This document shows positions 49,401 to 60,455 of a DNA stretch of 64,000 bases, piece after piece (positions within the stretch are counted from its first letter, which is position 1; the number at the start of each line of letters is the position of its first letter). The notes under the pieces were generated by a model, which searched no databases, was not told the origin of the DNA, and saw only the letters and a list, made by a program, of their open reading frames with translations. Both the position numbers and the translations under genes were made by a program. Source of the DNA: Antedon bifida (Eukaryota; Echinodermata; Crinoidea; Comatulida; Antedonidae); assembly GCA_963402885.1 (NCBI GenBank), contig OY727100.1, positions 18,135,395 through 18,199,394 on the forward strand, written 5' to 3'.

Positions 49401-52400
49401 AAAGCGACAGATCGAATAATTCATCGCTTGTGATTGGTCAAATCCCTTACGTTGCGTTATGTCGTTGTCTTGCGTCTCAAGTTAACTATTAGATTAGCAA
49501 ACTAAACCAATCTAAACAGTATTAGCAAATTTAATCCTTAAATATGTGAATAAGAATATAAATAAATGAATGGATTGATATAATGTGAATATAAAAAATG
49601 TTTATATTATTCTTACAGATAGATAAAATAAAAGTTGGAATAACCCACAAGAAAAGATTTAGAAAAAATTTACAGGGCCCCAGTTGAAAGCAGTGATATC
49701 ACTAATTACCCTCTTTAAAGAAGAAAAAAAAACAACTCAGGTGGCAGGTTTTACGCTGATTATTTTCCTTAGGCCTATATTTCTTAGAATTATTTTTTCC
49801 TAGCATACTTAAATTGTATTCTCAAGTGAGTTTTATAGATAAAAACAAGTCAGTATATCTTACAAAGTACTGCCGCTCGGCACTTTGAACGTCACGATGT
49901 TTAGCCTGCAAGAGAGAAAAAAACACACAACAGGATAATCCCACTCTACTTCAATTCAATCAACTCTATTATTGAGCCAATATATTGAAATACTTGGTTG
50001 TCATCCCATGGTACCTAATGCCGTCATCAAATGTGACCTAGATCCAGTCATGATGTGCAGTAATTATCCAATATGTCATATAAATAAATCATGCCAGAAA
50101 TCTTTCTGCATTGAGACCGGTTTTATAGTTACCACGCTCGCACATGGTGCCACTAAACTAATAAAAATATTGATGCATACAAGTAAAGTAACTTTCTCGA
50201 ACTCAGTCTCTAATCAACGTTTCTGATTGATTGCGCGGACATGACCGAAAACCAATTGATAAACATTTTTGTCCTGATGTTGAACTTTTAACCATTTAGG
50301 CCTATTTTATCAAAAGCTCATATTTTTTTTGGATTGTTCATAATATAACATGTTAACATAACATAACTGTTGTAAAATTACAGTCATAAAAAGAAAATGT
50401 CGTTTTATACAAGAATACCCTACAAACGTAAACAAAATAAGAATGAGTTTTGGAGAAAGACTGTGCCGTATAAAGAAATAGTATGTAGGCCTAAACAAAA
50501 TCTTGGAATTATAACTTTTTTGTAAATGAATGTAGCACTTTATACGCGAAAGGTTTAAAAGTTTAGCAGCGCAGCGAGATGTTTTGTTTGTTATTGTCGC
50601 CGAGATAAAGAATAACGGATTATATCGTGATAGGTCTAAATTCCTATGCTTTACGAACACATCATATCTTTCCTATACAATGCGGATGAGTCTTTACTTG
50701 AGATTACATAGAGTTAATAGCTGCACCGTACCTAATCGTTACCAACAATGATTTGTCGAACAACATTCGTTCATACATAATAGATATAATCCAATGTTTT
50801 ACATTTAATCATTTCAATAGCATGAACTTTTGAATAACTACACCAAGGTAAATTAACACGAATTCGTTTAATACTGTACTGATGGAATATCTTGATCATC
50901 CTAACTCGAAATTCTTGACATTAAAACAGATTTACAGATTATATTACGATGTAATGATGCTTCAAATAAATTTCCATTACTGGGAACATTTAGAAGATTT
51001 TAGTTGATAAATAGACAATTAGATGACGTAAAAGCGGTGATACAAATTAGGTGTTATGTATGGTGTTGACATTGAAAGAGTTTTCTTCGTTCATGCGGCA
51101 TTTGCGCATCGGCGTCAAAACACCATTATCATGGCCTTGTTTGGATAAGCCAACTTCATAATTCTGCCAGTTTTTAAACCAGAACAGACTGTCAGTAATT
51201 ATTATAAGTTGAGAATTATGGGTGTGCGGTTTTTGTAGATATTCGCGTTTTAAGGAAGACTCGACTAATATTTTTCGGTAAAGTAATTTGATTATCGAAA
51301 AATAGGTATAAATTGTCATCCTATGTTCCCATTATAAAACTTTAGTTTTCTGTACGAATATGAATATCTTTATCTTATCTTTTATTTATGAAAACCAGTC
51401 ATTGTTGTATAATTATTGATATTTTCAACTGATCTGGTATTCTTTCATTCTTTGAACATTTAAAACTTAAAGACATCGTTTCACCTTTTGGTTACTTGTA
51501 TTACCAAAGGCCACCGATAAATTACAATTAAAATAATGTCCTGAAACGGACAGGAACTAGTGCACGCTATTACGATAACATTTGTTTGGAACTAATTAAC
51601 TGTGTACCCACGCAGGCCAATTGAGACATTAAACATTGGAATGGAAAATGTTGAGTCTCCAAAACGACTTGATTCATCATTTGAGAATGCAAATGGGTAG
51701 TATAATTATGAGTTTAAGAAAATGAGCACGATTGGATTTTACCACAAAAAAGATCTCTTATTGAACCGCACGTTTATTAATTGGTTTACGACGTTTCAAC
51801 AACCAATAACAATACAATCATTAGTCCAACGGGATTTTCCAACTGGGCTTTTGCAGAATCAATCAGATGATATTCATCGCCTCTCATTTCATACGGCAAG
51901 GTGGCGTCCAGATGGACTCATTTCATCGGCATCCGTAGGGCCACATTTGATACTTCTAATCATAATTCCGTCACGTAATGGAAATAAAGCAAGGTAATGA
52001 GAAAAGTACTAACTCAATCATTACAAAGCATATGAAGAACGATTTTATATTGTCATAATGGACTTTGATTCAACGTACCTGATTCCGTTTCTTGTAAGCG
52101 GCGCGAGTAATACACCACTCAAACCGTAAGTTCAACCAGCATACTCGTATCCATTTTACAGACGGTATAATGTTGAATGGCGGAGGAACGGTATTCTGCA
52201 ATTCCAAAAATCTTCCCCACATTTTGGCTCTCGCAAACTTCCATTCTGTGTCCGAATTTTCCTATCAAGTTTTAATCGAAATGTTTTGATTAAAAAAATA
52301 TAAGAAGCTTCAGTATGGCAAAAGCTCTGTCATACTATCACACTTTATGTAACAAAAATGATGTGCCCATATATCCCTACCATATTTGTGTATGTTACTA

Positions 52401-55400
52401 CCATATTTGGGCACATCACATTTTTGTTCAAACTAGTTTGATAGTGTGTAGACAGCTTTATTCTTGGATCAAAATTTACAGTATTTATGTCATATTATTT
52501 ACATTATTTCTCTATATTCATTAGGCCTATATTTTGCTTCTAGGGTGCACATTAGCTTATAATCTGTATTTTGCGTAGAATATATCCTGAAATATCCTCC
52601 GTGTGTGTTTTCTTTAAGGGAAAAAGCTGAAAAAACTGAATTGAATTATTTTACAAATGTTGGTAAACATTTTTACCGAATTAAGGGTTTGAGATAGAGA
52701 TTATTGTATATTATAAAAAATTTGAGCAAAACATGTCGCAGACAAAAAATTATTAGGTATTATTATTAGGCCTAGAAAGTTTCCATTTTAACGCAGGAGA
52801 TCGAATGTAGGTCAGTAATTTGTTTCTCTAAAATGGTATTATTTTATTGCCGTGTTTACAAAATAAAAATAAAGCGAATTGGCCATCTCTTCCTTTTTGT
52901 ATACATGGTAAAAACACTAGCAGATTAAGATACATGTTATGTGTCCGAAAAGCAAATAAAGTAAAGTAGGCAAGAATTTCTCGAAAGTTTCGGTTGCTGT
53001 TTTTGTTGCTATATAACCATTTCATGAAGTAATTACTAGGTAAGACTAAAAGTTGTTTTTAAGTTGTTATGAGGTTAAACTAAAACTTTATATCTTAGTT
53101 TAGAGTATCTATCTTTGTCTTATAAATTTGTCATTCTACATTAGTATACACAAAACCTCTCAAATATGACTCCTTTATGTAACCAAAAGTGGAAACTAAA
53201 TAGTTGCGATTATAATGTTTTCACAGGGAAGACTGTTTTTACTCTTCCTGAAGAGTGAAATCATTCTTCGGGAAGTGTGAAATAATTCTTCGGAAAATCA
53301 CTCTTCTCTGGTTCTTCTAATATTATTACGAATAATCATACAAGTAGTGCCTCCATAGAATATTTATTTTCATCAGCGACAATTCACTGGCGAAAATTAT
53401 GTTAAACTACATGTAATTCGACAAATATGCTGTAGGCCTACAGTGCTTCGGAATAATTTACAATTGAATGGATCACACTAACCTCCACTCGTGTGTACGT
53501 GTTGCTCATCATTGCAATGAGGGCGTTTAGCAATACAACAACAGCAAATAACAGATAGAAAGCATATAACAGAGTTCCAATTATTTCCGTAAATGTGTGT
53601 CCTGCATCGTTCAACTGGACAACTGAGGCATTTTGCAGACCAAACAGAGTCCAGAATAGAGTCAGTAAAGATTGCCATATACTAGAAAAAACAAAATGCA
53701 TGTGACGGTGAAGAACATATTCAAAATAAACTAACCAGTACTATAATAAACACACTGGCGGTCTTCAAAATGACCAATAATTATAACAAGTTTCCGTTAA
53801 TGTAGGCTACATTTTTAGGCCTATACTTTTATATTTTGTGCAAGTATCTTAAAAACCCTCTCAATTGTTATTTTTTCTCTATCATTTGTGTATTCCTGCC
53901 TCTTTCTTTTACATTGTTTTTAATTTCCAGCTGTATGTATTTATTGTTCATTCAAGCGAAATAAATGATATTATTATGTTATGATAGTAATTGTCCTTAC
54001 TCATAAAATGGCCCGATTCGGCATTCGTCTTCTCCATTCTGAGCAACACATGATCTGTGGCGGACATCTTCGTAATATTGGTAAACCTGGTTCAGGCCAA
54101 GAGCAAATGCAAACCAGACGATTGCAAAAACAAGAATAAACTTAATAATATCCACCAACATTCCTCCAAGAGAGATTTGCAATGGTCCAACCAGCTGACT
54201 TGCTACTGACAAATTTAACAATCTTAAAAAGGCGATTATAGTCGCACAGGCGTACAACGCCTCGGCAACCAACTCTGGGTGGAATGGATCGAGGCTTAGC
54301 CTGTAGTACGAAACTGTATCGTCGCTGGTGGGAACATTAGGTTGTGCTTCTTCCGGCATATCGCAAGATAAAGTGTTCATTAATTCTGTCATGACTAGAG
54401 TAAGTTGTTCTTGAGTATAGGCGTTAATGTTCAACTCTGTGTTATTAAGTGAGCTGGAGATGAATTGCTTGAGGTCGGGTAGAGTAACGTTGGTTAGGTG
54501 ATCATCTAGCTCCTCCACTGTCAGGTCACGAACTTGCAAATCGTGGTTGTTAACATCTATCTGTTGTTGAAGCTATTGTAAATATAACAAAAAATACTCC
54601 ATTATTTTTAATTAATTGATCGTTTACCTGTCACCTGTAACGACCTTTCGGCAGTGTATTGTATAATGCATCTATTCTGACACGTAGTAAATGAATAACT
54701 AATGATTACTTAAGTTAATGTATGTCACAATGATTGACAGAAACAATGGACTTACCTCAAGATAAGACATGAGAGTTAGCATTAAATAACTCCAATAGAG
54801 AACAAGCAAAACAAAATCCAGGAAATTTTGTCCGTCAGCTTTGAACCGCTGCCAACCAGTTCGATTTAACTGTTTCAATTCGTGCCACGTCAGAGCTGTT
54901 TATTGATATGAACAAGAAACATTGTTGTATAACTGTACATTAATTTTAACTTCGTATTAACACGTATGAGTACGAGTACTTTGTTTTTTATTTGTGGTTG
55001 TGTATACATGTCGCAACTGTACCGATGGATACACTAGGTGTATACATCACCATCATGGGTAATGTCATCGCCTGAAGCTGGATGTAGGCCTACATCTATC
55101 CATCCTCATGTATTTTCTATCTCCTCTTCAGCCATTGGCCAGTTCGAAGTTCTCAGATATCCAAATATATAAGCCTACCTAAATTTCTCTACTTGTCCAA
55201 AATGAAAACGATGACAATGCAAAGTATTGATAACGTAGATTATTAAAGGCAAAAAAAGAATAACTTGCCTACAACAAAGACAAAGATAACCCATAGCAAC
55301 CAATTTGGAAGTTGGCTAAAGCTCTGATCATCCAAATCGGCATCAGTGTCCGTAATTGGCTTTGATACTGCTGTCGTCATAAAAACAAACGATAAAAAAT

Positions 55401-58400
55401 ACAACTTTGAGCCCAGATCCATCAAGAATTTTATGTACCTGTAGACAAAACATTATAAAAATAATTGCTTTAATCCTTTCAAAATTAAAATGTCTTTCTG
55501 TTCAGACTTAAAAAATAAAATACCAGGCTATGATGATAGCCCTAAGATATGGCAAGTAGCAACATTTGAATTGATTGACATATGATTCTCTTTCTGTAAT
55601 AATGTTTCTTCGTGATATTGTTTTCTTGATGTCTTTAAAAAAAATACTTACGGAACACGGATCATATATTTAACTTTATCGAATGGTAAAATGAGGTATA
55701 TGGTAGAAAGAACAGGAAATAATATCATAATAAGCAGCGTGAAACAAAGCTGTCGTAGAGCTCCCCAATCACGAACGAATGAGAATCTTCCATAGAATCG
55801 TTTAATCAGCAGTTGTTGGCAATGCGGATGTGCAACAAACTTTAAGAGAAAATTTGATAGACCAATGTAAGATTCATGTGAAATTTTAGATAGTTGTATG
55901 CAGGAGAAATATGCACAGAGGCTCTCTATTTTACTGGATGGAAATGAACATGTATTTTTTAAAAGTTTTATAATAAGGTACGGTACATCTTCATAAAGTT
56001 TAAACACCTGAAAGAGTGAGCTAAATCGTACCTTTTTTTGTTCAACATCAATTGCTTTAAAAACTTTGTAAAGTTGGCAATGCTCCATTCCTTGATCTAC
56101 GATATCGTATAACTTGTCTTCTTGGTGCGTTAATACTGTTGTTGACTATAAAGAAAACACAATCAAAATTAGTGTATTTTTAATGATTATTAACTATTTA
56201 TATCTAAGTTTTAGTGTTTTTTAAACATCTAATTTTAGATTTCTTATTGCTACTTTTGAGTCTGCCACGACCAGAGAAATGTTCTATTTTGTTTAATAGT
56301 TTGTTTTGGATGTATCAAAAGTAAAATTTGATATACACACCAATGGATATCTCGATGGCTTTGAACCTCAAGACTGAGACACTAAGTCAGCTCAATAAAG
56401 AGTTCAAAGTTTGTTATTTACCTCTTCGGAGTTTCTCGCTTCACCCAAGATATCAGCCGCATACTTTTCCATTTGGTCGGCAAGCTCGGTATACTCTACC
56501 CTAAACTCGTACTCTTGGTTACTTAGTGCTCGTAGGCGACCACACATACTAAATGCAGTGCCAATTGGGTCCCTACTTGTTAGTGAAACGTACGCTTCAC
56601 TCGAAAGGGCTCGATAGATGTTTAGAGTACCGACAGACCGTTGCAGAGTATGCTTTTCAGTTCGAAGGAAATCCGAAGTGTCAGGATCAGGAACGATTGC
56701 CCCATATTTCAAGAGAACCTTAAATAAATAAAAAATAAATTAACATAATAAATAAAATGTTGCTTCTTTACGGGAGGAATATCTACAGAGTAGGTCCTAG
56801 GAAAAAAGCCAATCCACTACTGGTTTAAAACTTATTTAATCGGTTTATGTTTTTACATGAGTTCCACGTAATAGCATGTTCTCTAAATGTGTCTTTGTTC
56901 AGAAGGTATATGATGTTGTGTATAGAATGTTGCCGTTGGCACTGTAATGTAAATAATATTTTGAAAATAATTAATCTAAACTTTGTATATATAAAGCACT
57001 TATCGTTCACCCGATACACGTACGGTATCAAGTCGACACTATCGTGTGTATTGATAGTAAACTTTGTTACGCATAAGCTATTGTATAAGGCCTATTATAG
57101 TTTCAGGCGTCCTTGTTTATATTGTGTATGTGTAATGACGGATATGTTCGTTGCACACCATGGCTCTCAGGCTTGTTCACTGTTGACTTGATACCGTACT
57201 TGCATTGAGCAATGGTGTTTTTATGCACGAGACCGCACCTCTGTGTGATTAAACTATGGTAGGCCTACCTTTATGATTTTGTAGTTATTGTGATGACTTG
57301 CTAAAATAATTGGAGTAGCATCTGGATGGAAATCATCATTCTCAGTGCGACAATTGATTATTGTTTCTCTATCCTCCTAAAAAACATCAATTGAAAATAA
57401 TACCGTTCAGGAAGAACAAAAATATAAAAAAATAAGGCAGGCCTATGTCATTATTATTTCCTATTATTAGAACTTACTTCCACAAATATATTCTTATGGT
57501 CAGAAATAAAAGAGAAATTCAAACCACCAAACAAAATATTATAGTAAAAAATGTTTAATTGTAAAAAGAAAAGAAAACCGAGAAAAAAAGAGATGCGTTA
57601 CCTATAGAATTAGATAAAGGATACTTTGTTTAATGTAACACTTTACAAATTGTATATTATTGCCTTGCCTTAAGCATTGCCATTATTATGGCACTTTTTA
57701 TTTTTACAGGGCGTCACAGTTGTAAAGCTTTGCTTGTTCGTGGTTGCCCTAATCCTTTTCATATTATTTTTATCATTTGATTTAAAATTAATAAGAAATT
57801 ATGATTTGGAATAAAGTGAAGTGAAACAATTTGTCAAAATTTGAGTTTCTTTGTACCGGTACTGCATATTATATTAAATTAGTGGTAAATTGGTGTTATA
57901 TTTCAAACATTTTGCTTTATTCAGATGCCAATAGGCCAATTCCAAACCAAGAGAACATATACAATGTTATTCATGAAATGTTTTCCTCTGTTGGTTAAAC
58001 AAATATTATGAAACAATATAGTACAGGCCCTATCATACTTCATTAATAATGATGTTTTAATATTTTTTTTCTTTTGTAGGGATTTCAGCCACTTTTATTT
58101 CTTAAATAAACGCATATTTATCAAATAGCATATCTTGAAGGCTATATAAAATTCGAAATTAATTGTCCGTGATATTCTTATACACTAGGCCTATATAAAT
58201 ATCTTTGTATATTTTTTATAGCAATTTCTCATATTAATAGTTTTGACATTTACTTTTTATAATACGCCTACATATGTAGGCCTAATTGACATGTTTACTC
58301 CACCAACGAAAAAGAAATACTTACGGGATGTGCTTTAGTATGATTACATATTAAAACTACAGCTTCAAAAAACTGTGACTCTACTGCTCTCAGCAAGCAA

Positions 58401-58933
58401 TCTCCAACTTGAATCCCGTGTTTTAGTAAAGTTCTGATGATCACTGCAATTTAATAGCATCAAATATATTAGTAAATAGTTTTAATAAAATGACTTGGTT
58501 TGAGAGAAAGCTGTTCAATAAATAATAAATTTACAACTGAAACACAATCAGGTGAAGCAATTAAAATAGGAACTAGTTTTTATTTTGTAGTTAAAACTGG
58601 AGTATTTCCACATTGAGCTGCAGAACACAAATAGGCCTACTACTGTACTACTACTACTAAACATTTCAACATAAAACAATAGACCTACTTTTGCCATATT
58701 GGATTGGATGTATCTGACTTTGTAATCGTTCAATGACAAAAAGATATACAGTACTTACAGAGGCTTCCATTGTTGAGAGCGATCCCAAGAGCACTTCTTC
58801 CATTATGATCCCGGTGGTTTAAATCCAATCCATTTGTTTCTTTATTATTTAATATTTCCTCAATATAAGTAATTTCTCCTTCCCTGATCACGCTAAGGAA
58901 TCGATCATTTATCGATAAATCATCGATATCCAT
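46174..58933 (-). CDS. TRPC: TRPC-type (canonical transient receptor potential) cation channel, complete 12-exon gene, 936 aa
   Basis: Exons in coding order: 58933-58759, 58443-58325, 57376-57269, 56718-56422, 56145-55652, 55438-55269, 54895-54756, 54572-54001, 53681-53483, 52261-52079, 48367-48249, 46408-46174. They sum to 2811 nt, stay in one frame and end with TAG. The product should be a tetrameric, Ca2+-permeable plasma-membrane channel gated downstream of receptor/PLC signalling (family knowledge). Visible: ankyrin-type N-terminus (1-140), TRPC linker (TPIILA; coiled segment to 233), S1-S6 (about 360-750), LFW at 700-702 and FGL at 705-707 in the pore, a cysteine pair at 676/685 before the pore, EWKFAR at 764-769 after S6, PPPFNIIPS, a helix starting MVIKQLVTRY at 820, and a charged coiled coil to the end. 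Oddities: a roughly 100-residue S3-S4 loop and a GC donor after exon 6. Closer to TRPC1/4/5 than TRPC3/6/7 by motif, but the paralogue is not assigned. Confidence 0.95.
46481..46644. mobile_element. Palindromic element family B, intact copy (TRPC intron 11)
   Basis: Starts AAGCTCTGTCTACACTATCA and ends with its inverse TGATAGTGTAGACAGAGCTT. The interior has GATGTGCCCAAATATGG repeats and the inverse CATATATGGGCACATCAC. A 164-bp foldback without coding capacity. Confidence 0.9.
46687..46812. mobile_element. Palindromic family A, partial copy (TRPC intron 11)
   Basis: TGGGTTTCCAACAAG, TTGGTTAACTCACTTGAGTC, GTCCCTGTGTTGCGTCC, GCGGGAACCAAACTT. The left arm is decayed. Confidence 0.65.
46983..47075. 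mobile_element. Palindromic family A, internally deleted copy (TRPC intron 11)
   Basis: TAAGCTTGGTTCCCACTAGG, ACGCGACGCAGTGACGTC at the left, CTAGTGAGAACCAAGC at the right. The central half is missing. Confidence 0.75.
48249..48367 (-). CDS. TRPC: TRPC exon 11 (calmodulin/IP3R-binding-like helix)
   Basis: 119 nt, acceptor TTTTTTAG and donor GTAATA. MVIKQLVTRYI aligns with the TRPC 'VMRNLVKRYV' helix (the CIRB site in vertebrates). A Ser/Thr/Glu stretch and a second helix NIKNDLAVFR follow, like the family's 'ELKQDISSFR'. Separated from exon 10 by about 3.7 kb. Confidence 0.9.
48368..52078 (-). other. TRPC intron 10 (largest, 3.7 kb)
   Basis: GT-AG. Holds the family A pair at 49209-49485 and a SINE-body-like word GGAGGTCCAGTGTACTGTAC at 48660-48680. 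The several 60-116-codon frames here (49972, 50310, 51047, 51722) have no recognisable family. Confidence 0.8.
49209..49485. mobile_element. Two adjacent palindromic family A copies (TRPC intron 10)
   Basis: First copy about 49209-49335 (TTTGACAAATCACGACGCG and TCGCCTGTGATTGTCAAACT). The second starts AAGCTTGGTTCCTACTAGGA at 49336 and contains GTTGACCAATGAAAAGCGAC with TCGCTTGTGATTGGTCAAAT. The second right end is degenerate. Confidence 0.8.
52079..52261 (-). CDS. TRPC: TRPC exon 10 (TRP helix EWKFAR)
   Basis: 183 nt, 61 codons, acceptor TTGATAG and donor GTACGT. Contains the diagnostic EWKFARAKMW directly after S6, then PPPFNIIPS, the proline-rich TRP box 2 equivalent. The exon has no long open frame upstream and is recognisable by homology and splice sites. 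Confidence 0.95.
52321..52459. mobile_element. Palindromic element family B copy (TRPC intron 9)
   Basis: AAAGCTCTGTCATACTATCA, GATGTGCCCATATA, the inverse ATATTTGGGCACATCACATT, and TTTGATAGTGTGTAGACAGC. Lies about 60 nt upstream, in gene order, of the exon 10 acceptor, inside the region expected to hold the branch point side of the intron. Confidence 0.85.
53483..53681 (-). CDS. TRPC: TRPC exon 9 (pore helix, selectivity filter, S6)
   Basis: 199 nt, acceptor TTTTCTAG and donor GTTAGT. LLTLFWTLFGL carries the TRPC-invariant LFW triplet and FGL filter region. S6 reads VVLLNALIAMMSNTY, the family's 'VVLLNMLIAMMNNSY'. Confidence 0.96.
54001..54572 (-). CDS. TRPC: TRPC exon 8 (long S3-S4 extracellular loop, S4, S5, pre-pore)
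   Basis: 572 nt, the longest exon, acceptor CAATAG and donor GTAAGG. Residues 502-600 form an acidic extracellular loop with sequons at N529 and N544. From residue 601 the TRPC core resumes (ELVAEALYA, then GPLQISLGGMLVDIIKF). Cysteines 676 and 685 sit where TRPC4/5 have their pre-pore disulfide. Confidence 0.94.
54756..54895 (-). CDS. TRPC: TRPC exon 7 (S2-S3 linker and S3)
   Basis: 140 nt, acceptor AAACAG and donor GTAAGT. LTWHELKQLNRTGWQRF leads into NFLDFVLLVLYWSYLML, matching TRPC 'W..I...W..G...Y..DWWN.MDF'. Ends in phase 0. Confidence 0.92.
55269..55438 (-). CDS. TRPC: TRPC exon 6 (S1/S2 region), followed by a GC donor
   Basis: 170 nt after acceptor TCTACAG. Completes a Pro codon and encodes two hydrophobic stretches around an Asp-rich loop (DTDADLDD). 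The only junction that keeps the frame open into exon 7 is GTAG|GCAAGT, a GC-AG donor. The GT alternative three bases upstream would run into a TGA at the start of exon 7. Confidence 0.9.
55652..56145 (-). CDS. TRPC: TRPC exon 5 (pre-S1 region and S1)
   Basis: 494 nt, acceptor CTTTATAG and donor GTAAGT. KFVAHPHCQQLL is the TRPC 'EFVAQPNCQQLL' motif. The following hydrophobic stretch (FTLLIMILFPVLSTIYLI) is the first membrane helix region. Ends two bases into a codon. Confidence 0.94.
56422..56718 (-). CDS. TRPC: TRPC exon 4 (end of ankyrin domain, linker helices)
   Basis: 297 nt, 99 codons, acceptor TTTAAG and donor GTAAAT. Begins VLLKYGA (last ankyrin repeat). LNIYRALSSEAYVSLTSRDP followed by EYEFRVEYTELADQ matches the TRPC linker 'LNIYKAL...L.S.DP...EFK.EYEEL'. 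Confidence 0.94.
57269..57376 (-). CDS. TRPC: TRPC exon 3 (ankyrin repeat, TPIILA motif)
   Basis: 108 nt, exactly 36 codons, acceptor TTTTTTAG and donor GTAGGC. FHPDATPIILASHHNNYKII corresponds to the strongly conserved TRPC 'PD.TPIILAAH.NNYEI' block. Confidence 0.93.
58325..58443 (-). CDS. TRPC: TRPC exon 2 (ankyrin repeats)
   Basis: 119 nt between acceptor TTGCAG and donor GTAAGT. The split codon with exon 1 restores TTG (Leu). HGIQVGDCLLRAVESQF is the TRPC 'GD.LL.A...' ankyrin signature. Ends in phase 0. Confidence 0.93.
58759..58933 (-). CDS. TRPC: TRPC exon 1 (start codon, first ankyrin repeat)
   Basis: Encodes residues 1-58 plus one base. FLSVIREGEI and LNHRDHNGRSALGIAL match the TRPC pattern of a short leader followed by an ankyrin repeat with GRSAL. 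The donor is CCTCT|GTAAGT. The ATG lies 12 nt inside an exon whose acceptor is TCTCTTAG (AG at 58946-58947), so at least one upstream exon exists. The frame stays open through those 12 nt, so a longer N-terminus is possible. Confidence 0.92.
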
Positions 58934-59786
58934 TTTGATGCATACCTAAGAGAGAAAGAGAAGACGCAATTAATACACATAATAGATAAACTGTGAAACA
59001 ATGATAAAATTATTGTCAGGAAAGAATATCGCCCTTCTTTCAAAAGTAAAAAAAAATATATTTTAGGATAATACATGCCATTTATATTTTAAGGTCTGTA
59101 ATAATTTTCCCAAATTGTTCAACCGTTTGATTAAAAATCATAGAAGTTGATATTTCTTTAAATAGTTACTGAACCATTACGAAATTATACAATATCAATT
59201 GAAATAGAGTTATATACACAACAGTGAATTGACTCGTGAAAAGTCAGGAATTCCAACTACTGTTCTTAACACAATGCCCTATTATCCATGGTCTCTTGGC
59301 TCCATTTATAACTAAATAATATACCAAGTGACACTAAGTATATATGTAAATAGGCTGATCCACCGATATAGTCTCACATAATTACATAATTATGTTCAAT
59401 TTTAGCGGTACAGTGGATGACAAAAGGGGCTCTTATTCCAAAACGAAATAAAAGTATCAAAACATTCAAAACTATCCATTTTCAGATTTTATGTGTAATG
59501 TAACGGTGATCAATATTAACTTAGTCTAGGATAACTTGTCACTAGTGCTACGGATATCGTTATTAATATCAGTTTAATACTTATGCCATTTCAAAGTTTG
59601 GGAGGGGTAGAGATTTGAAGTCACTATAGCGTCAACGGAATATGTAATTCTCTTAGGACACTCAACCATTATACAAATAGTATGTGTTATGATTGTAAAA
59701 TACAATGATATCGACTATTTCTAAAAACTAACAATTTTAAAGCTAAAGAAATCAACCACAGTACACTTAACACAGTAATGCACTTA

Positions 59787-59880
59787 CCACGACCGATACG
59801 CCAGCCGAAAACGCAGATATCTCCTTTGTTACAGTAATATAAAAGCGATGAATACAGTAATAAGTTAACAAAGTCAAGTC
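59787..59880 (-). other. Possible 5'UTR exon of the TRPC gene
   Basis: On the minus strand TCGTG|GTAAGT at 59787 is a strong donor about 840 nt before the acceptor of exon 1. The stretch before it has no ATG and is somewhat richer in GC. This fits a non-coding first exon, but only the donor supports it; the 5' boundary is a guess. Confidence 0.25.
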
Positions 59881-60455
59881 ATTGATTTCTAATGTTAGAA
59901 ACTAAACATTAATAAGTTTTCCAAGAAAAGTAAATTCCAAATAACGCTAAATTCGATGGCAACGTAGGTACATTAGTAGGCCTACCTGAACAAAATACGT
60001 TAAAAAGAACAAACTACACCCATATTGACATTAGGTGTTTGAATAAGCTATAGTGAAATATTGAATAAAACCAGTGAAACGTTTTACCGTCAAAGGTGAG
60101 TTGACCTTTTTTGTATTGTTATTAAGTTGTATAAGGTTTATTTAGTGTGAATGGCACACTGGTTATTTAGTGTGAATGGCAAACTAAGCCTACAGTTGAA
60201 CACATTCTGGTACCAACACATCCATCTCCTGCATTATACACATATAATTATATTATTATGAAAATGCATATAAAATGAAGATGCATAATTAGTTTGTAAG
60301 TTTTACCATTTTATTTCATTCTTATTTTATTTAACTTGTTTTGGACATTTCTTTTCATGATTAATTTAGACACCGATCAGCAAGATTAAGTTTACATAGA
60401 TTAAGTTACAAGCAATCTGTACAATACCTTTAATAGGCCTTTAACATGTATAACA

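Noticed and set aside
51722-51997. Plus-strand frame of 91 codons
   Set aside because: It lies within TRPC intron 10 and has no homology signal or splice context.
55243-55268. TRPC exon 6 reading on into the following KLFFFCL
   Set aside because: This is intron read-through. The frame-keeping junction is the GC donor at 55268-55267, and exon 7 continues the channel.
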